Assembly: GCA_963682055.1 (NCBI GenBank)
Contig: OY821742.1
Coordinates: 28,243,060 to 28,307,059 of the forward strand
DNA length: 64,000 nucleotides
Origin: Primula veris
Taxonomy: Eukaryota; Streptophyta; Magnoliopsida; Ericales; Primulaceae
Direction: 5' to 3'
The notes under the pieces are model-generated. The model was not told the DNA's origin. It did no database searches and saw only the letters and a list, made by a program, of their open reading frames with translations. The position numbers and the translations under genes were made by a program. Positions 20,291 to 33,585 of the stretch are shown here, one piece after another. Numbering within the stretch: the first letter of the stretch is position 1; each line of letters begins with the position of its first letter.

Positions 20291-20904
20291 AATTATAATT
20301 TTTTTAGAGGAAAAATCATGCATCATATGTAATTTTTCGAAATACTCCATCCATGTCAAACAATAAACACCATATTTCAAAGTTTCAAAATGCACAAAAC
20401 ACTCTTATTGACGCCATCAACTTCCCTAATTGCAGTGATAACTCCGTTCTTAGCTCAATCAGAGTTTTAATAATAAGAGACAAAGATGGACGTCATTGGA
20501 ACTAATATACTATATTACGACGCTGGATGCAGTGCTAATGAAGGACTGCAATCCGACAAGAGAGAGCGATTGTGATCAGTATCCGATCGTAGTTGGAGCT
20601 ACGACAGTGGTCAAAGATCTTTCGATCATGTGACCCTTTTGTACTAGACAAAATGTGATCAAGATAGATGGATTGATAGTGTGCGATAGAAGGGAAAGGT
20701 TGAGGAGATATATGGAAAGGGGAGAGGGATGGAAATGATAGATATTAACGATGACATATGAGGGTGATGAGACAGTAAGAGAGAGAAATTGTGCTATTTT
20801 TGTAAAAAGAGAAAGTGTCTGAACAAATTACGGCTTCAATAAAAATACTCATGATATATTATGTAAGCCGAACAAATTAATCATCAATTTGATAAAAGTG
20901 AGTA
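20291..20904. other. Intergenic DNA, no feature recognised
   Basis: Moderately AT-rich sequence. No frame of note, no inverted termini and no match to the other repeats in the window that I could see. Confidence 0.4.
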
Positions 20905-21850
20905 TCTATCATATAGGCCAAAATCATCAAGGCTTTGATAAAGATACTCATCTATCGTATAAGCTGAACAAATCATGTAAAGCCCCGAATTCTGAATATT
21001 ACACAACAAAAATTCAGTAAAAGTTTAATTTCCACAAAACAATACCTAATATTTATTAGTCATAGTACACAACACTATATCAACCAGGCCTCAAGTATCT
21101 CTACTTCACGTCCAACCCAAAACGCTCAACTCTTAAGCCCATCCCAAAAGCTCAAACCGGTTGGGAAACTTGTACATCTGAACCCCGCCTATAATAATAA
21201 AATAAAACAGAAACGAAAAGTAGAACAAAGGGCGAGTCCACTGATTAAACTCGTTACATATACCTCTATAATCTATAAAGAATGCAAAAAATAATAATAT
21301 TTCTTTATGATTAAATTTAAAGTATACTTTTAAGATAAAATTTTGGTGTTTGCTTTAATTCATTAGCGTTTGTTCCTTTTTGGTGCAGACCATACATTGA
21401 GATTGAAATAGTTCAAAATAGTTCTATGATGATCAAATAATACGGTGTCTGAAGTTAAAGCACCACCATTCATGGAAAATATCAAGGCTTCGGTAAAGGA
21501 CTCATCTATCATATAAGCCAAAAAAACCAAGCCCTGATTTTTATGGAATATGAGACAATTATTTTAGAAAATAAAGAAAGAATTCATCAAAAACAGAGCC
21601 TTCTGAATATTACACAAAATTTTGTTCAATAACAATGTATTTTCCATGAAACTATACATAATATTCATCGATCAAATACACAACTATATCAGCTAGGCCT
21701 AGAGTATCTATACCTGATTAGATGTACATCTAAACTCCCGTTTATAATAATATAATAAAACAAAAACGAGAAGCAGGGAAAATGACGACTTAATTGATTT
21801 AATTCTTCACATATACCTTTATAATTTATAAAAGATACAATATGTATATA
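20905..21850. repeat. Direct duplication of a block of about 370 bp, LTR-like
   Basis: Blocks 20905-21290 and 21483-21850 align: AAGGCTT.GATAAAG.ACTCATCTATC, TTCTGAATATTACACAA, TATATCA.C.AGGCCT, TGTACATCT.AAC, and ATATACCT.TATAAT.TATAAA. The first block contains TGTAAAGCCCCGAATTCTG, which resembles the start of a Ty3/gypsy LTR. This may be two LTR fragments of one lost element. Confidence 0.5.
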
Positions 21851-22134
21851 TATAGTTATCTGAAGTTAAAGCACCTTTCTTGGATTTATCCCCACCAATT
21901 TACTTGCATGCAACATCCCTAATTTTAATACTCATCATGGCCTATTTTTAGCCTAGTGCATCACGTAACTAGAAATTTGGTTATAAGGTTGCATACTAGT
22001 TGAACATTTCCTCAATTCAGGTTTGACGGTGTGTGGTCACTACAAAATAATGTTTGATTTAGTGAGAGTCAAAAGCTGTCACAAAAGAGATTTTCACGAA
22101 TATGGTTAAAAAAAATTTGGTACATTGAGAATAG

Positions 22135-22740
22135 CCCTATTAGGGTGTTTAAATTGATGTATGAGTTTGATCCAGAATTTGAATCCTCATTAGCTCCTGT
22201 TTGGGTTACTTTGCCTAGACTTCCTATTCATCTATATAACATTTCCAGTTATTTTCTATTTCTACAACGCTCGGGAATCCTCTTAAAGTAGATGAACCTA
22301 CTGCCAAACTGTCAAGACCAGGTATGACACATATCTGTGTTGAAATCGATTTAAATTTAGATATAGTAGAAAGAGTGAGAATTGGTTATGGTGGAGATAC
22401 TGGTTTTTGGTAGAAGTATGATTAAGAAGACGTCCCTAAATATTCTTTTCATTGTTATAAGCAAGGCCATGACGAAAGTTCATGCAAATTTAAGGAAAGC
22501 AAAAAAGAAAATGAAGAGAAAGAAAATACAAAAGATAACCACCAAGAAAAAGCTGAGAAAAACCAAAACAAAAATACAAAGGACAAATTATACAGACCCA
22601 ATAAAATCACTTAGTCTCACCAAAATAGGTACAAAAAAGTCGAAAGCGAGAGCACAAAGGACTAGGTATCTCGTAATTTTGGTAAACCTGCACAAACACA
22701 AGAAAACAATAACAATGTCAAGGAAGTTATTAATTTAGAC
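22135..22740 (+). pseudogene. LINE ORF1 relic (DUF4283 / zinc knuckle protein)
   Basis: In shifting frames: PIRVFKLMYEFDPEFESS, then PVWVTLPRLPIHLYN, typical of the plant DUF4283 domain; then KVDEPTAKLSRPGMTHICVE; then a zinc-knuckle remnant FHCYKQGHDESSCKF, whose first Cys is Ser (TCT). A lysine-rich tail follows. ORF1 proteins bind the LINE RNA. At least two frameshifts and several stops make it non-functional. Confidence 0.72.
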
Positions 22741-22959
22741 AATTGAAGTTTTAGAAGAAAAATAAAAAGGAATTGAGGAGGTTGAAAAGGAAGATATTAC
22801 TGTACCAGAAAATAGTGATGAACAGAAAGAGGATACTACTAAAAAAGGGGAAGAACTTGCAAATCTTAATGAAGGCATTTTACATGGTAATTTGCTTTTG
22901 GGCCCAGAAATTGAATATATTGAAGAGGAAATTAACCAAGAAGAGACCACTGATACAAA

Positions 22960-25555
22960 TAAACGGGAATTAAATAAAGAAGAAGCAAATCTAAAACTTA
23001 GATTGGGAATAGACGAAAAATTCTTGGCTCAAAAGGCAAATATCAACTGGACTACTGACGGTGATGCTAATAATGAAAATTTTCATAATATAGTAAAGAA
23101 AGCAAGATCCAAAAGTGCTATTTGTGAGATTGAAAAAGAAGATGGTACAATTATTTTTAGCAAAGAGGAAATTCAAAATAAATCTATTGAGTATTTTCAA
23201 GGCCTGTTAGCTGCTGGTTCTACAGGTAATTATGATTATAAAAGTTTAGATATTGTTCCAAAGATTATAATGGAAGAAGATAATTATATCTTTGACAGAG
23301 ATCCTACAAAAGAAGAAGTTAAAAGTCCTGTTTGTGAGTTGAGCAAAGACAAGATCTCCTGGTATTGATAAGTTTAATGGTCAATTCTTTGTTTCATGTT
23401 GGGATTTAGTAGGGGAAGACTTATACGAATCTATAACTCAATTCTTTATGGGGAGTAATTTTCCTAAATCCCTATCTACTACTATTATTACTCTTATTCC
23501 CAAAAAGTATAAGCGTAAGAACTTTGCTGAATTTAGACCTATCAGCTTATGTACTTTTTGCAGTAAAGTTATTTCTAATGTTATATCTTCTAGATTATCT
23601 ACTATACTTCCTAAAATTATTTCTGAGAATCAAAGTGGTTTTGTCCAATAAAGGGATATAGTAGATAACATTTTATTAGCTCAAGAGTTTATTTCTACTC
23701 TCAGTAAAAAATATAGTGGTAAAAATATTGCGATTAAACTGGACATAAAAAAGACTTATGATAAAATCTCATGGTATTTTCTCACTTCCACACTGAGAAA
23801 AATGGGGTTCTCTGAAAGATTTATAGACAAAGTTTGGATAATGATCTCTAATAATTCTAGTTCTATCTTTGTTAATGGTAGCACTACTAATCTGTTTGCC
23901 CTAAAAATGGTTTGAGACAGGGTGATCCTATTTACTCAAGTTTATTTATTATCTGCTCTGAAGTACTAAGCAGGAATCTAAATAATCTGGTTCACAAAAA
24001 AAGCTGGAATGCTTTTAAGTCTCCTTTTGGTTTCCCAATTATAACTCACCTGATTTTGTTGATGACATCATCATATTTAGTTCAGCTTCTCTTAATTCTA
24101 TAAATAATGTGAAAAAGGTGCTGCAATTATACAACAAGGATTCATGTCAGGAGATTAGTCTGGAGAAAAGCTTAATTTACTTATCTAAAAGTGTCACAAA
24201 TCAAGAAAAAGAAAATATCAGCAAGGTTCTTAATATTATAAGTAAGAAACTTCCTTTTACTTATTTGGGTTGCAAGCTATACTCTGGTCATAAAAAGTGC
24301 ATTCTATTCCATGAGCTTATTCTTAAAGTTAAAATCAAACTAACTAGTTAGAAAGGACAATGGTTAAATTTGGGAGGCAAACTTATACTGATCAGACATG
24401 TAGTGCAATCTATCCCTATTTATACTCTAGCAGTTATGAATCCTCTACTCAAGTGGTTAAAAAAATTGATCAAATTCTTTCTAACTTCTTTTGGGGTGCT
24501 AAGGATGGTAAAAACAAGTTTAACTCGATTAAATGGAGTAAAATTTGTAAACCTATAAGAGAAGGTGGTTCGGATATTAAGAGCTTTAATGACATTTCTA
24601 AAGCTTTTGCTATTAAAGTACGGTGGAAATTTAGAACAAAAGACAATTTGTGGGCCAAGATTTTGAAAGCAAATTACTGCAAAAATAAGCATCCTAATGA
24701 AGCTACTATGACAAAAGGAGCTAATACTTGGTGCAGAATGTTAAAAGTCAGAGATATTGCTGAAAGTAATATTGTTGGGCTGGTTGGTAAATGTGATATT
24801 AATGTAAACTGGGACAATTGGAGTACTACTGGTCCTATAGGGAATATGTTAATTCCTAAAAATACTTCTATTAAGTCCATATTGCTGGAGAATAAATGGG
24901 ATGATGATAAAATTGATAATCTTATTCCTATTAATGTCTATTATCTGTTTGATTCCTCTATGAAGTTCAATACTAATAAAGAAGATATTCTTGTTTGGAA
25001 ATATACTAGTTTGGGAAATTTTACTCTTAAGTCAGCTTGGAAGATTATAAGAAGTACAAGCACTGAAAAGTGGAGAAGTGCATTTATATGGGACAAAATG
25101 GTACCTTTAAAAATCTCTTGTTTCTCTTGGAAGTTTTTTACAAATGCTATTCCATTGGAGAGCAGACTACATAAATTTGGTATTTCCTTAGCCTCCAGGT
25201 GCGAATGCTGTAAAAATTCAGAGGAAAACTCAGATAATTTATTTAGCACTGGTACAATTGCTAATAATGTATGGGATTATTTTGAAGCTAAGTGGGAAAT
25301 TCAAATAAATCTACTAAAGGCAGAACTGCTACATGGTGGTCTGCTATTCAGAGGAAAATAACATATGAGGAAAAATAATTATGACAAATTTTCCCTTTAT
25401 TCGTTATATGGCATATTTGGAAAGCAAGATGTTTTAGGAAGTATGATAATGTCAGAATGTCAGTTCATCTTATTATTTGAAAGATTGAAGATTTTATAAG
25501 GTTGGCCTCTTTTAAGGATAGTAAATTTTAAATTGATCATGGTCTAAAAAATGTA
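22960..25555 (+). pseudogene. LINE ORF2 relic: reverse transcriptase and zf-RVT region
   Basis: The RT linker (LAQKANINWTTDGDANNENF) is followed by RT motifs: FRPISLC, SGFVQ, KLDIKKTYDKISW (canonical KLDxxKAYDxxxW), RQGDPIYSSLF, and FVDD in place of F/YADD near 24052. Then come the connection region GGKLILIRHV and a zf-RVT-like segment ending CECCKNSEENSDNLF. Several frameshifts and stops. The longest clean stretch is 24360-25361. No apurinic endonuclease motifs precede the RT. Confidence 0.8.
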
Positions 25556-25560
25556 CAATT

Positions 25561-25924
25561 TGTTGAGTTGTGGAGCCAAATGAGTTTTGGCCATGTTTTC
25601 TAATTATCCCACATCACTTGGAATTGTAATAAAACCCACTTTGGGTTCTATATACGTCCTACTATCTTGTATATTTAATTACACCAATTTACACATCACA
25701 ATCACATATTCAAGAGAGAATATTGTAAAGAGAGAGTTCTACTTGTGAGAGAACCATAGCTTGTGATTGAGCTAGATTACGATTGTAATCCTTATTATAA
25801 TAATATTAAGTGCCACGTGTAGCGGTCCGGAGACGTAGTCAATTTGGGTGAGCTTCGTTATCAAAGAGTGTGTGCTCAGTTATAGTTTTCTGTCTTTCTC
25901 ATTGTTCGTCTGATCGACCCAACA
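25561..25924 (+). repeat. 5' LTR of Cop3
   Basis: TGTTGAGTTGTGG...GATCGACCCAACA, 364 bp. It contains GGTTCTATATACGTCC as a possible weak TATA region, plus a CACGTG motif. Confidence 0.94.
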
Positions 25925-25949
25925 AGTGGTATCAGAGCTCGGAAGATCG

Positions 25950-28900
25950 ATGGCGAAAGAAGACAGAACCGCACACGGGATCGAGAAGTTCGACGGGAAG
26001 GACTTCGCATTCTGGAGAATGCAAATAGAGGACTACCTTTACGGGAGGAAGATGCATCAGCCACTTCTCCTTGAGTAAAGGCCGACCACGACCACCGAGG
26101 AGGCATGGAAACTCTTATACCGACAAGTGTTGAGAGTGATCCGCCTAACACTATCTAGGAGTGTAGCACATAACGTCGCAAGAGAGACGACGACGATGGG
26201 GATGATGAAGGTCCTCACCGACATGTATGAGAAACCATCCGCAAACAACAAGGCACATCTCATGCGTAAGTTGTTCAGCCTACGCATGGCTGAGGACACA
26301 CCTGTCGCAAATCACGTGAACAAGTTCATCGACACCGTAAATCAGTTGGATGCAGTGGAGATAACTTTTGAAGACGAAGTGAGAGCCCTTATACTGCTAG
26401 CATCTTTACCGAACAGTTGGGAATTCATGCGAGCTGCTGTTAGCAACTCAATTGGAAAGGAGAAACTGACTTACAACGGCATCCGAGATCAAATACTCGC
26501 TGAGGAATTCAGGAGATTAGACATGGGTGAATGCTCAAATGATGGAGCAGCCTTGAACGTGGGTTCAAGAGACCGGGGTAAGGCCAGGGTATGGGACGTT
26601 AGAGGACGTTCATAATCCCGAGATAGAAGAGGGCAAAGCCGAGGCGGCAAAGATAGCGATCGAAGTAAGAAGAATCTTCGATGCTATAACTGCCAGGGTA
26701 TGGGGCACTTCAGTCATGAGTGCAAGCAGCCGAAGAAGGGTACCGGCCGTGATCACGTAGCTAATGTTGCGAGCGACAAGGATTCGGGTGACTGTTTATT
26801 GCTTGCCGAACAGAGAAATATAGAATCGTGGATTCTAGACTCTGGGGCATCATTTCACACAACCCCTCAGAAGGATTTATTCGAAAATTACACTGCGGAT
26901 AATTTCGGTAAAGTGTATCTAGCTGACAGAGAAGCGTTGGATGTTGTTGGAATGGGCGATGTGAAAATTCGCATTCCAAACGGGTCGGTATGGAAGCAAA
27001 CGAAAGTGAGGCATGTTCTGAGGTTGACCAAGAATCTGATCTCGGTAGGTCAACTCGATACAGAAAGACACTCCATTTTGTTCGGCAATGGCGTTTGGAA
27101 AGTTTCACGAGGAGCTATGGTGATAGCCTGAGGGAGCAAGGTCGGTACACTGTACATGACGACCGATGAGGAGTGTATAATTGCGGAAGCTGTGTCGCAA
27201 AACTGCTCGGAACTATGACATCGACGGTTGGGTCACATAAGTGAGAAGGGGATGAGAGTGTTAGCAAAAGACGGGAAGCTACCGGGCTTGAAGTCTGTCA
27301 ATCTCGACAAGTGCGAAGGTTGCATCTTCGGGAAGCAGAAGAAAGTGAGCTTCAGAAAAGGTGGAAAAGCTCCCAAGGAGAAGAAGCTAGCACTGGTCCA
27401 CTCAGACGTATGGGGACCATCTCCAGTAACCTCACTGGGAGGATCTCAGTACTATGTGACCTTCATCGATGATTCGATGAGGAAAACATGGGTCTATTTC
27501 TTGAAACACAAGTCTGAGGTGTTTAAGAAATTTCAAGAATGGAAGGCCATGGTCGAACTAGAGACCGGAAATAAACTCAAATGTTTGAGGTCCGATAACG
27601 GCAGAGAGTACATTCCTGCGAAGTTCGTAGGGTTCTGTGCACAGAGAGGCATTCGAATGGAGAAGACCATCCGAAGAACGCCACAGCAGAATGGCATGGC
27701 CGAAAGAATGAACCGAAAAATTAATGAGCATGCTAGGAGTATGAGACTGCAAAGTGGGTTGCCCATAGCCTTGTGGGCACATGCAGTAAGCACGGTGGTT
27801 TACCTCATTAACCGCGGACCCTCAGTGCCATTAGAAAGGAGAATTCCCGAAGAAGAGTGGATAGGAAAGCCTATCTCTTATGAACACTTTCGAGTGTTCG
27901 GTTGTCTGTCATATATCCATGTCGATATAAATGATCGTACCAAGCTTGACTCGAAATCCAAAGTGTGTTACTTTGTGGGGTACGGAGGAGCTGAGTTTGG
28001 ATATCGCTTTTGGGATGGTCAAACAAAGAGGATCATTCGCAGTAAGGATGTCATCTTCAACGAAAGCATTTTGTACAAAGATCGACAAAATGTGGTGGTG
28101 GAAGAACACGCGCTCCCGTCCTAGGAAAGTGGTATAGTCGGCATGAATGTGTTTCCAAGGTTGGAGTTGGAAAATGACACTGAAGATGAGCCAGTGGTGC
28201 TCGACAACCTACCAGCACATGCTGAAAAGGACGAGGAGCTTCCCCAAACTCCTCGACCTGAATTAGGCCGAGGTCATCGCGAGAGGATACCTCCTGCCCG
28301 ATACTCTCCTTCCCTGCATTACATATTACTCAATGATGCAGGCGAGCCCGAAAGTAGAGAGGAAGCTCTGGAGCTGAAAGACTCGAGCAAGTGGGAGCTC
28401 GTGATGAAGGATGAGATGAAGTCACTTGAGAAGAATGTGACTTGGTAGTTAGCCAAACTGCCCAAGGGAAAAAGGGTACTAAGAAACAAATGGGTGTTCC
28501 GACTAAAGGAGGAACAAGATGGCTCGAAACGGTATAAGGCACGATTAGTACTAAAAGGGTTTCAGCAAAAGGAAGGAATTGACTACAACGATATCTTTTC
28601 ACCAGTCGTAAAATTGACGACTATTCGGCTATTGTTGAGTATTGTTGTAAATGCGAATCTTCATCTTGAGCAGTTACATGTGAAAACTGCCTTTCTCCAT
28701 GGAGATCTTGAAGAAGAAATTTACATGCTCCAACTTGAAGGGTTTGCCGAAAAGGGAAAAGAGGAAATGGTCTGGAAACTGAGGAAGAGCTTGTACGGGC
28801 TAAAACAAGCACCACGACAGTGGTATAAGAAGTTTGACAGTTTCATGGTGGATACCGGGTTCGAAGGAAGTGATAGTGATCACTGCTGTTTCGTGAAGAG

Positions 28901-29894
28901 ATTCGAGAACTCTTCGTACGTCATACTACTTTTATACGTAGATGACATGTTGCTTGTCGGGTCGAGCCTTGTGGAGATTAACAAGGTGAAGCAACAGTTG
29001 GCGAAATAGTTTGAGATGAAAGATTTGGGAACCGCAAATCAGATCCTCGGTATGAGGATTTCCCGAGGAAGGGATGGGTCTTTGTATCTTTCACAAGCCG
29101 AATATGTGAAGAAAGTGTTGGCACGGTTTAGCATGAGTGATGCCAAGGCTGTAGGCTCACCTCTAGCCGCACACTTTAGCTTGTCGAAGAAACAATCACC
29201 CTCAGAAGAGGAAGGAAAGGATTGTATATCGAACATACCCTACGCTTCAGCAATTGGTAGCTTGATGTACGCTATGGTGTGTACAAGACCGGACATTGCC
29301 CATGCAGTGGGAGTTGTCAGTCGTTACATGAGTAACCCAGAAAAGCACCATTGGAAAGCTGTGAAGTGGATAATGAGATATCTCTCGGGTACAGTGAATT
29401 TGGCATTATGTTTTCGAAAGAACTCGGAAGGCCTGCATGGCTATGTGGATGCTGACATGGCCGGTGATCTGGACATGCGAAAGAGCACAACGGGATGTGT
29501 TTGTACCTACGGTGGTACTGCTGTGAGTTGGACATCTAAGTTACAAAAGATTATTGCATTGTCGACCACAGAGGCTGAGTACGTCGCGGTGACGGAAGCA
29601 AGCAAAGAGATGATTTGGTTGCAAGGTTTCTTAAAGGAGCTCGGTTAGAAAACCGACAAGGGAGATCTGCACTGTGATAGTCAAAGTGTAGTTCAGCTAG
29701 CTAAGAATCATGTATTTCATTCACGCACCAAGCACATACAGATTCGTTATCATTTTATCCGGGACATTCTAGAAGATGGAATCTTCACGCTAGAAAAGAT
29801 TGAGGGCGCTAAGAACCCCGCCGATATGCTAACGAAGACTGTTACAATCGACAAACTGAGGCTGTGTGCAACCTTAGTAGGACTCCGAGCTTGA
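25950..29894 (+). pseudogene. Gag-Pol of Cop3, one frame with eight premature stops
   Basis: One continuous frame (ATG at 25950, natural stop TGA at 29892-29894, about 1314 codons) shows no frameshift. Stops interrupt it at 26076, 26613, 27129, 27216, 28122, 28446, 29007 and 29646. Contexts such as L-stop-HRRLGH (expected Trp), T-W-stop-LAKLP and LAK-stop-FEMKDLG (expected Gln) fit single C-to-T or G-to-A changes. Domains are recognisable in order: Gag, zinc knuckle CYNCQGMGHFSHEC, protease DSGA, GAG-pre-integrase, integrase (SDVWGP, RSDNG, QQNGMAERMNR), RT with YVDD, and RNase H (STTEAEYVA, ADMLTK). All catalytic residues survive between the stops. Confidence 0.93.
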
Positions 29895-30060
29895 GGTTCA
29901 GGGTCGCCGCTACATGAAAAATGAGCAACTCTGAGGAGTAATAATTATTATACAAGGATACCGATGGGAGCATTCTGCTCGGTGGAACATAGTGAGTTCG
30001 GTGGTCGGGGATAATCAAAATTCTCTTGAAGCACTTGACATTTGACTCCAAGTGGGAGAT

Positions 30061-30423
30061 TGTTGAGTTGTGAAGCTAAATAAGTTTTGATCATGTTTTC
30101 TAATTATCCCACATCACTTGGAATTGTAATAAAACCCACTTTGGGTTCTATATATGTCCTACTATCTTGTATATTTAATTACACCAATTTACACATCACA
30201 ATCACATATTCAAGAGAGAATATTTTAAAGAGAGAGTTCTATTTGTGAGAGAACCATAGCTTGTGATTGAGCTACATTACGATTGTAATATTATTATAAT
30301 AATATTAAGTGCCACGTGTAGCGGTCCGGAGACGTAGCCAGTTTGGGTGAACTCCGTTATCAAAGAGTGTGTGCTCGGTTATAGTTCTCTGTCTTTCTCA
30401 TTGTTCGCCTGATCGACCCAACA
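30061..30423 (+). repeat. 3' LTR of Cop3
   Basis: 363 bp, TGTTGAGTTGTGAAG...GATCGACCCAACA. Most differences from the 5' copy are transitions, plus one small indel. Confidence 0.94.
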
Positions 30424-31162
30424 CAATTGAAGAAGCTAAAAGTTATTCATTGGACAGCTCCTCCTAGTGGTTATTTTAAATTGAATATATATTGATGGTT
30501 GTTATAAATGTTCAACAGGGCAGAGTGGCATTGGAGGTAATATTAGAGACAATTTTGGGCGTTTTATAAAAGGATATTCTAGACCTATATCTAGTAATTC
30601 AGCTACTATCTTTGAAATGAAAGCTCTCTCATATGGACTTCAAATGACAAATCAAGTTAATACTATTTTAGAGAGTGATTCTCTACAACCGATCAATATT
30701 ATGCAAGAAAAGCAAAGATGTCTATGGATATTAATCAGATTAAAAGAAAAAATTACAGAGTTAATGAGAGGAGGCACTTATCTTTTCAATCATGTCATGA
30801 GAGAAGGAAACAAAGGGGCAGATCTGATGGCAAATTGGGGATGTGATGGTAACCATTGTTTTATCTCAAAAGATAGAAGAATTTCCAGCTATTATTATAA
30901 GAGGTATTGCGTACACGGAGGCGAAAGGGATTCCAAATCTCCGTCTGTAATGGTGGTATGTGATATGGCTCAAGGTAGAGAAAGAGCGCCGTTTATCTCT
31001 TTAATTTTTAGTTCAGGTGAATATGATCGGACAAGGCAAGAAAACGTGGCATTTTGTATGAATTTATCATATAAGGTCCCTCCTGTCTTAAGAGAATTAC
31101 AATTGAAGACCAAGATTTATTATTTATTCATTATTTTATTATCTGTTGCTCCTGTAATTTAG
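30424..31162 (+). pseudogene. LINE ORF2 C-terminus, RNase H-like
   Basis: VIHWTAPPSGYFKLNI, then (frameshifted) GQSGIGGNIRDNFGRFIKGY, then SNSATIFEMKALSYGLQM, LESDSLQPI, and HVMREGNKGADLMANWG. This is the D-E-D layout of the RNase H domain at the end of plant LINE ORF2. It resumes the LINE interrupted at 25560. The clean frame runs 30617-31162. Confidence 0.78.
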
Positions 31163-31300
31163 TTTTTTACTTTAGAGGATCTCATTTTCGAGAATTCCTC
31201 TAATCTGACTTTATTTGTTGTTTTGTGGAATTTTCTCCCCGTATTTTTTGTTGCCAATTAATAAAAAATATAGGTTTTTCCCACCATTTATATATAAAAA

Positions 31301-33575
31301 AAGGGGGGAATTCACTATATATAGAAATGTGAATTTTGGATAAACCCGGTTTGTGAATGTATATTAAAATAAAAATGTTTAAAAGACAACATATGCGGAA
31401 GAATTCGACAAAACACTAAATAATAACACCAAAAGATCTTTCAGGGGTATGCCGATAATCATATAGAATTCACTATTGGCCTAAGGGTTGCCAACGGTGT
31501 TCAAATGTGACAACAAAAAACAAAACAAAATATTTTTAGAAAATTTGGCATGACTTTTGCGTATCTGTTTGTTTACATAAAAATCAACATGTTTAAATAA
31601 CACGATATAAATAAATGAAAGTCGCCAACACGATGTTTCTAAAATAAATCCAACAATGGTAATTATTTATATCCAACCCACCTGACAATAAAAACTCAAA
31701 TCATGGAGAAGAATAAATCAATAAAGTGTTTTGCAACGAAACGAGTAAACCGGCAATAACCGCTTATTAGGCCAACACGGCTCAACTAAATAAAATAATT
31801 CCAACTGAATAAAAGTGTAGCGTGCGCACGATAACGTGTTCGGATAACTGAGCCACAAGCAAGCACTCTAAGACTCGTCACGGCCTAAGTTAGCACATGT
31901 ACATCGATCGGAAACAAAATGTACAGAAAACAAAGAAAGAAGGTAAGAAAACAATCTCGCGTTAAAAGCGGCGCGTGCTACTAAGCACGCACACACAATC
32001 CTAACATGACAAATATGCTCTCATGCCAATTAATGACACAGGAAGTTAGGCAAAGATATAACAACATGAATAACTCACATACGCACGATTAAATGAACAG
32101 ATAACAAAGATTAAATGAATTAGTAACAATAATATAAATAAGACTCAACGAAAACCAAAGTCGTGATTGATCACATATGTACCCACTTTTAAAGTCACTG
32201 CTCTGGGACCCAAAGTGCAATGGTTCCCCCACCCACACTCTAACACTACCATGTGTGTCATAAAGATATGTGGTCGGCTTTAAGGACACTACCCATATGG
32301 TACCGATATACCTAATCCTTGCGCAAGTTTCCGGGATCTCACCGTAAGCTGACACAGCTCCGCCTTATAATAACTTGGTACTACAATCCCTAAAAGAAAT
32401 ATAAAATGACTACGAAGGCCTACATACAAAAACAGTAAACTTCAGACAAAAAAGAAAAAAAAAACGTAAAACACACTTTATAATATTTTATGTAATTAGA
32501 TATTAAAAACAACCACTTTGAACACATCACTTCTGTCACGGTATCACCACAAGAGTATACACAATATCACCACTTTCATATTTTCAATTTTAATTTAATA
32601 ACACATTTAAATCACCTTTTTCACCAATCATTTTCCAGTATACTAAAAATAACATATTCACCATAAACAATAAAATAACCATAAATGTAATGATTCAACT
32701 GCCCAACAATATAATCACTATAATAACATACAACAATATCCATTAACTACCGAATCAAGATTAACATGCAACAAACAACACACAACCCGCTTTTAAAGAG
32801 AAATCATATTCCTCCCCCTTACCGAAACAAACAAGAGCTCGTTTGTCAAAATATCACAAACTCAAACCGAATACCCACCAAACAATATAACAAGATCGGG
32901 ACAGCATGTTACTTGCACTCAAATAGCCCCTAAATGTTATTAGAAAGAGCTACAAATTAATAAAACTTATATAAATTTGGATTATTACTAAAATCCTAAA
33001 ACTGGGTTTTTATAAAAATGAAAATCAGAGAAGCATGCTTACATAGATAGATAGATATCGAAGAGTAGATTCAGGAAAAGTATTTGATTATAAAAATCGG
33101 ACTTCGAACGAACCCCAAAACACCCGAAATGTCGCTGCTCAAAGAAACCAAAAACTCCTCCGACCACCTGCGATCGTCCGACATATCAGACCTGGTCGCA
33201 GGGCTGGTCAACGGACTAGTCAACATCGGTCAACCCTCTCTCCCCCTTCGCTGACGATCTCTCTCTCTGGACTGTATATCAATATATATATATACATATA
33301 TGTATATGTGCGGCGTATATGTATGCATTATAATATGTATAATGTATGATGTATATATATTTAGGTTTTACTTTAACTAATTTATTAACTAGTCAACTTG
33401 TTTATTAAATAATACAAATTACATCCACAACTATCATATATGCATAATATTAAATATTATATACATACCCACATATACGTATATTTCACACAAATACATA
33501 ATCACACACAAAACTAAATATCATTATCTTATTAATAAAATTAATAATAAACTACAAAATTTCCGAGATGTTACA
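31301..33575 (-). repeat. Probable degraded Gypsy-type LTR or related repeat
   Basis: The right edge on the minus strand begins TGTAACATCTCGGAAATTTT, the usual opening of Ty3/gypsy LTRs. Downstream on that strand lie a TA-rich tract (33270-33360), GAGAGAGAGATC, and AT-rich DNA with no coding frame. I cannot place the left end, primer site or target duplication, so a solo LTR is only one reading. No gene seen. Confidence 0.4.
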
Positions 33576-33585
33576 ATATAATTCA

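Larger units (their letters stand above)
25561..30423 (+). mobile_element. Tnt1-like Ty1/copia retrotransposon Cop3, nonsense-disabled
   Basis: LTRs at 25561-25924 (364 bp) and 30061-30423 (363 bp), primer site TGGTATCAGAGC at 25927-25938, polypurine tract AGTGGGAGAT before the 3' LTR, and target duplication CAATT (25556-25560 and 30424-30428). The LTRs differ at about 17 places by eye (4.7%). Protein motifs are closest in feel to the Tork/Tnt1 lineage. It interrupts the LINE between its zf-RVT and RNase H parts. Confidence 0.95.
22036..31300 (+). mobile_element. Decayed L1-like LINE, split by Cop3
   Basis: From left to right: an ORF1 relic with DUF4283/zinc-knuckle features, the reverse transcriptase linker and RT, a zf-RVT-like region, the Cop3 insertion (25561-30423), the RNase H-like C-terminus, and an AT-rich 3' end with AATAAAAAAT near 31260 and a short A run near 31290-31298. 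The endonuclease domain expected between ORF1 and RT is missing. The 5' limit is approximate. Confidence 0.8.

Noticed and set aside
22036..22085. CACTA transposon end (CACTACAAAATAATG)
   Set aside because: Only one short match with no subterminal repeats, and LINE ORF1 sequence starts immediately afterwards; chance is likely.
31301..33575. A complete Gypsy element
   Set aside because: Only a right-hand LTR-like terminus is recognisable; no second LTR, primer site or coding domain could be found.
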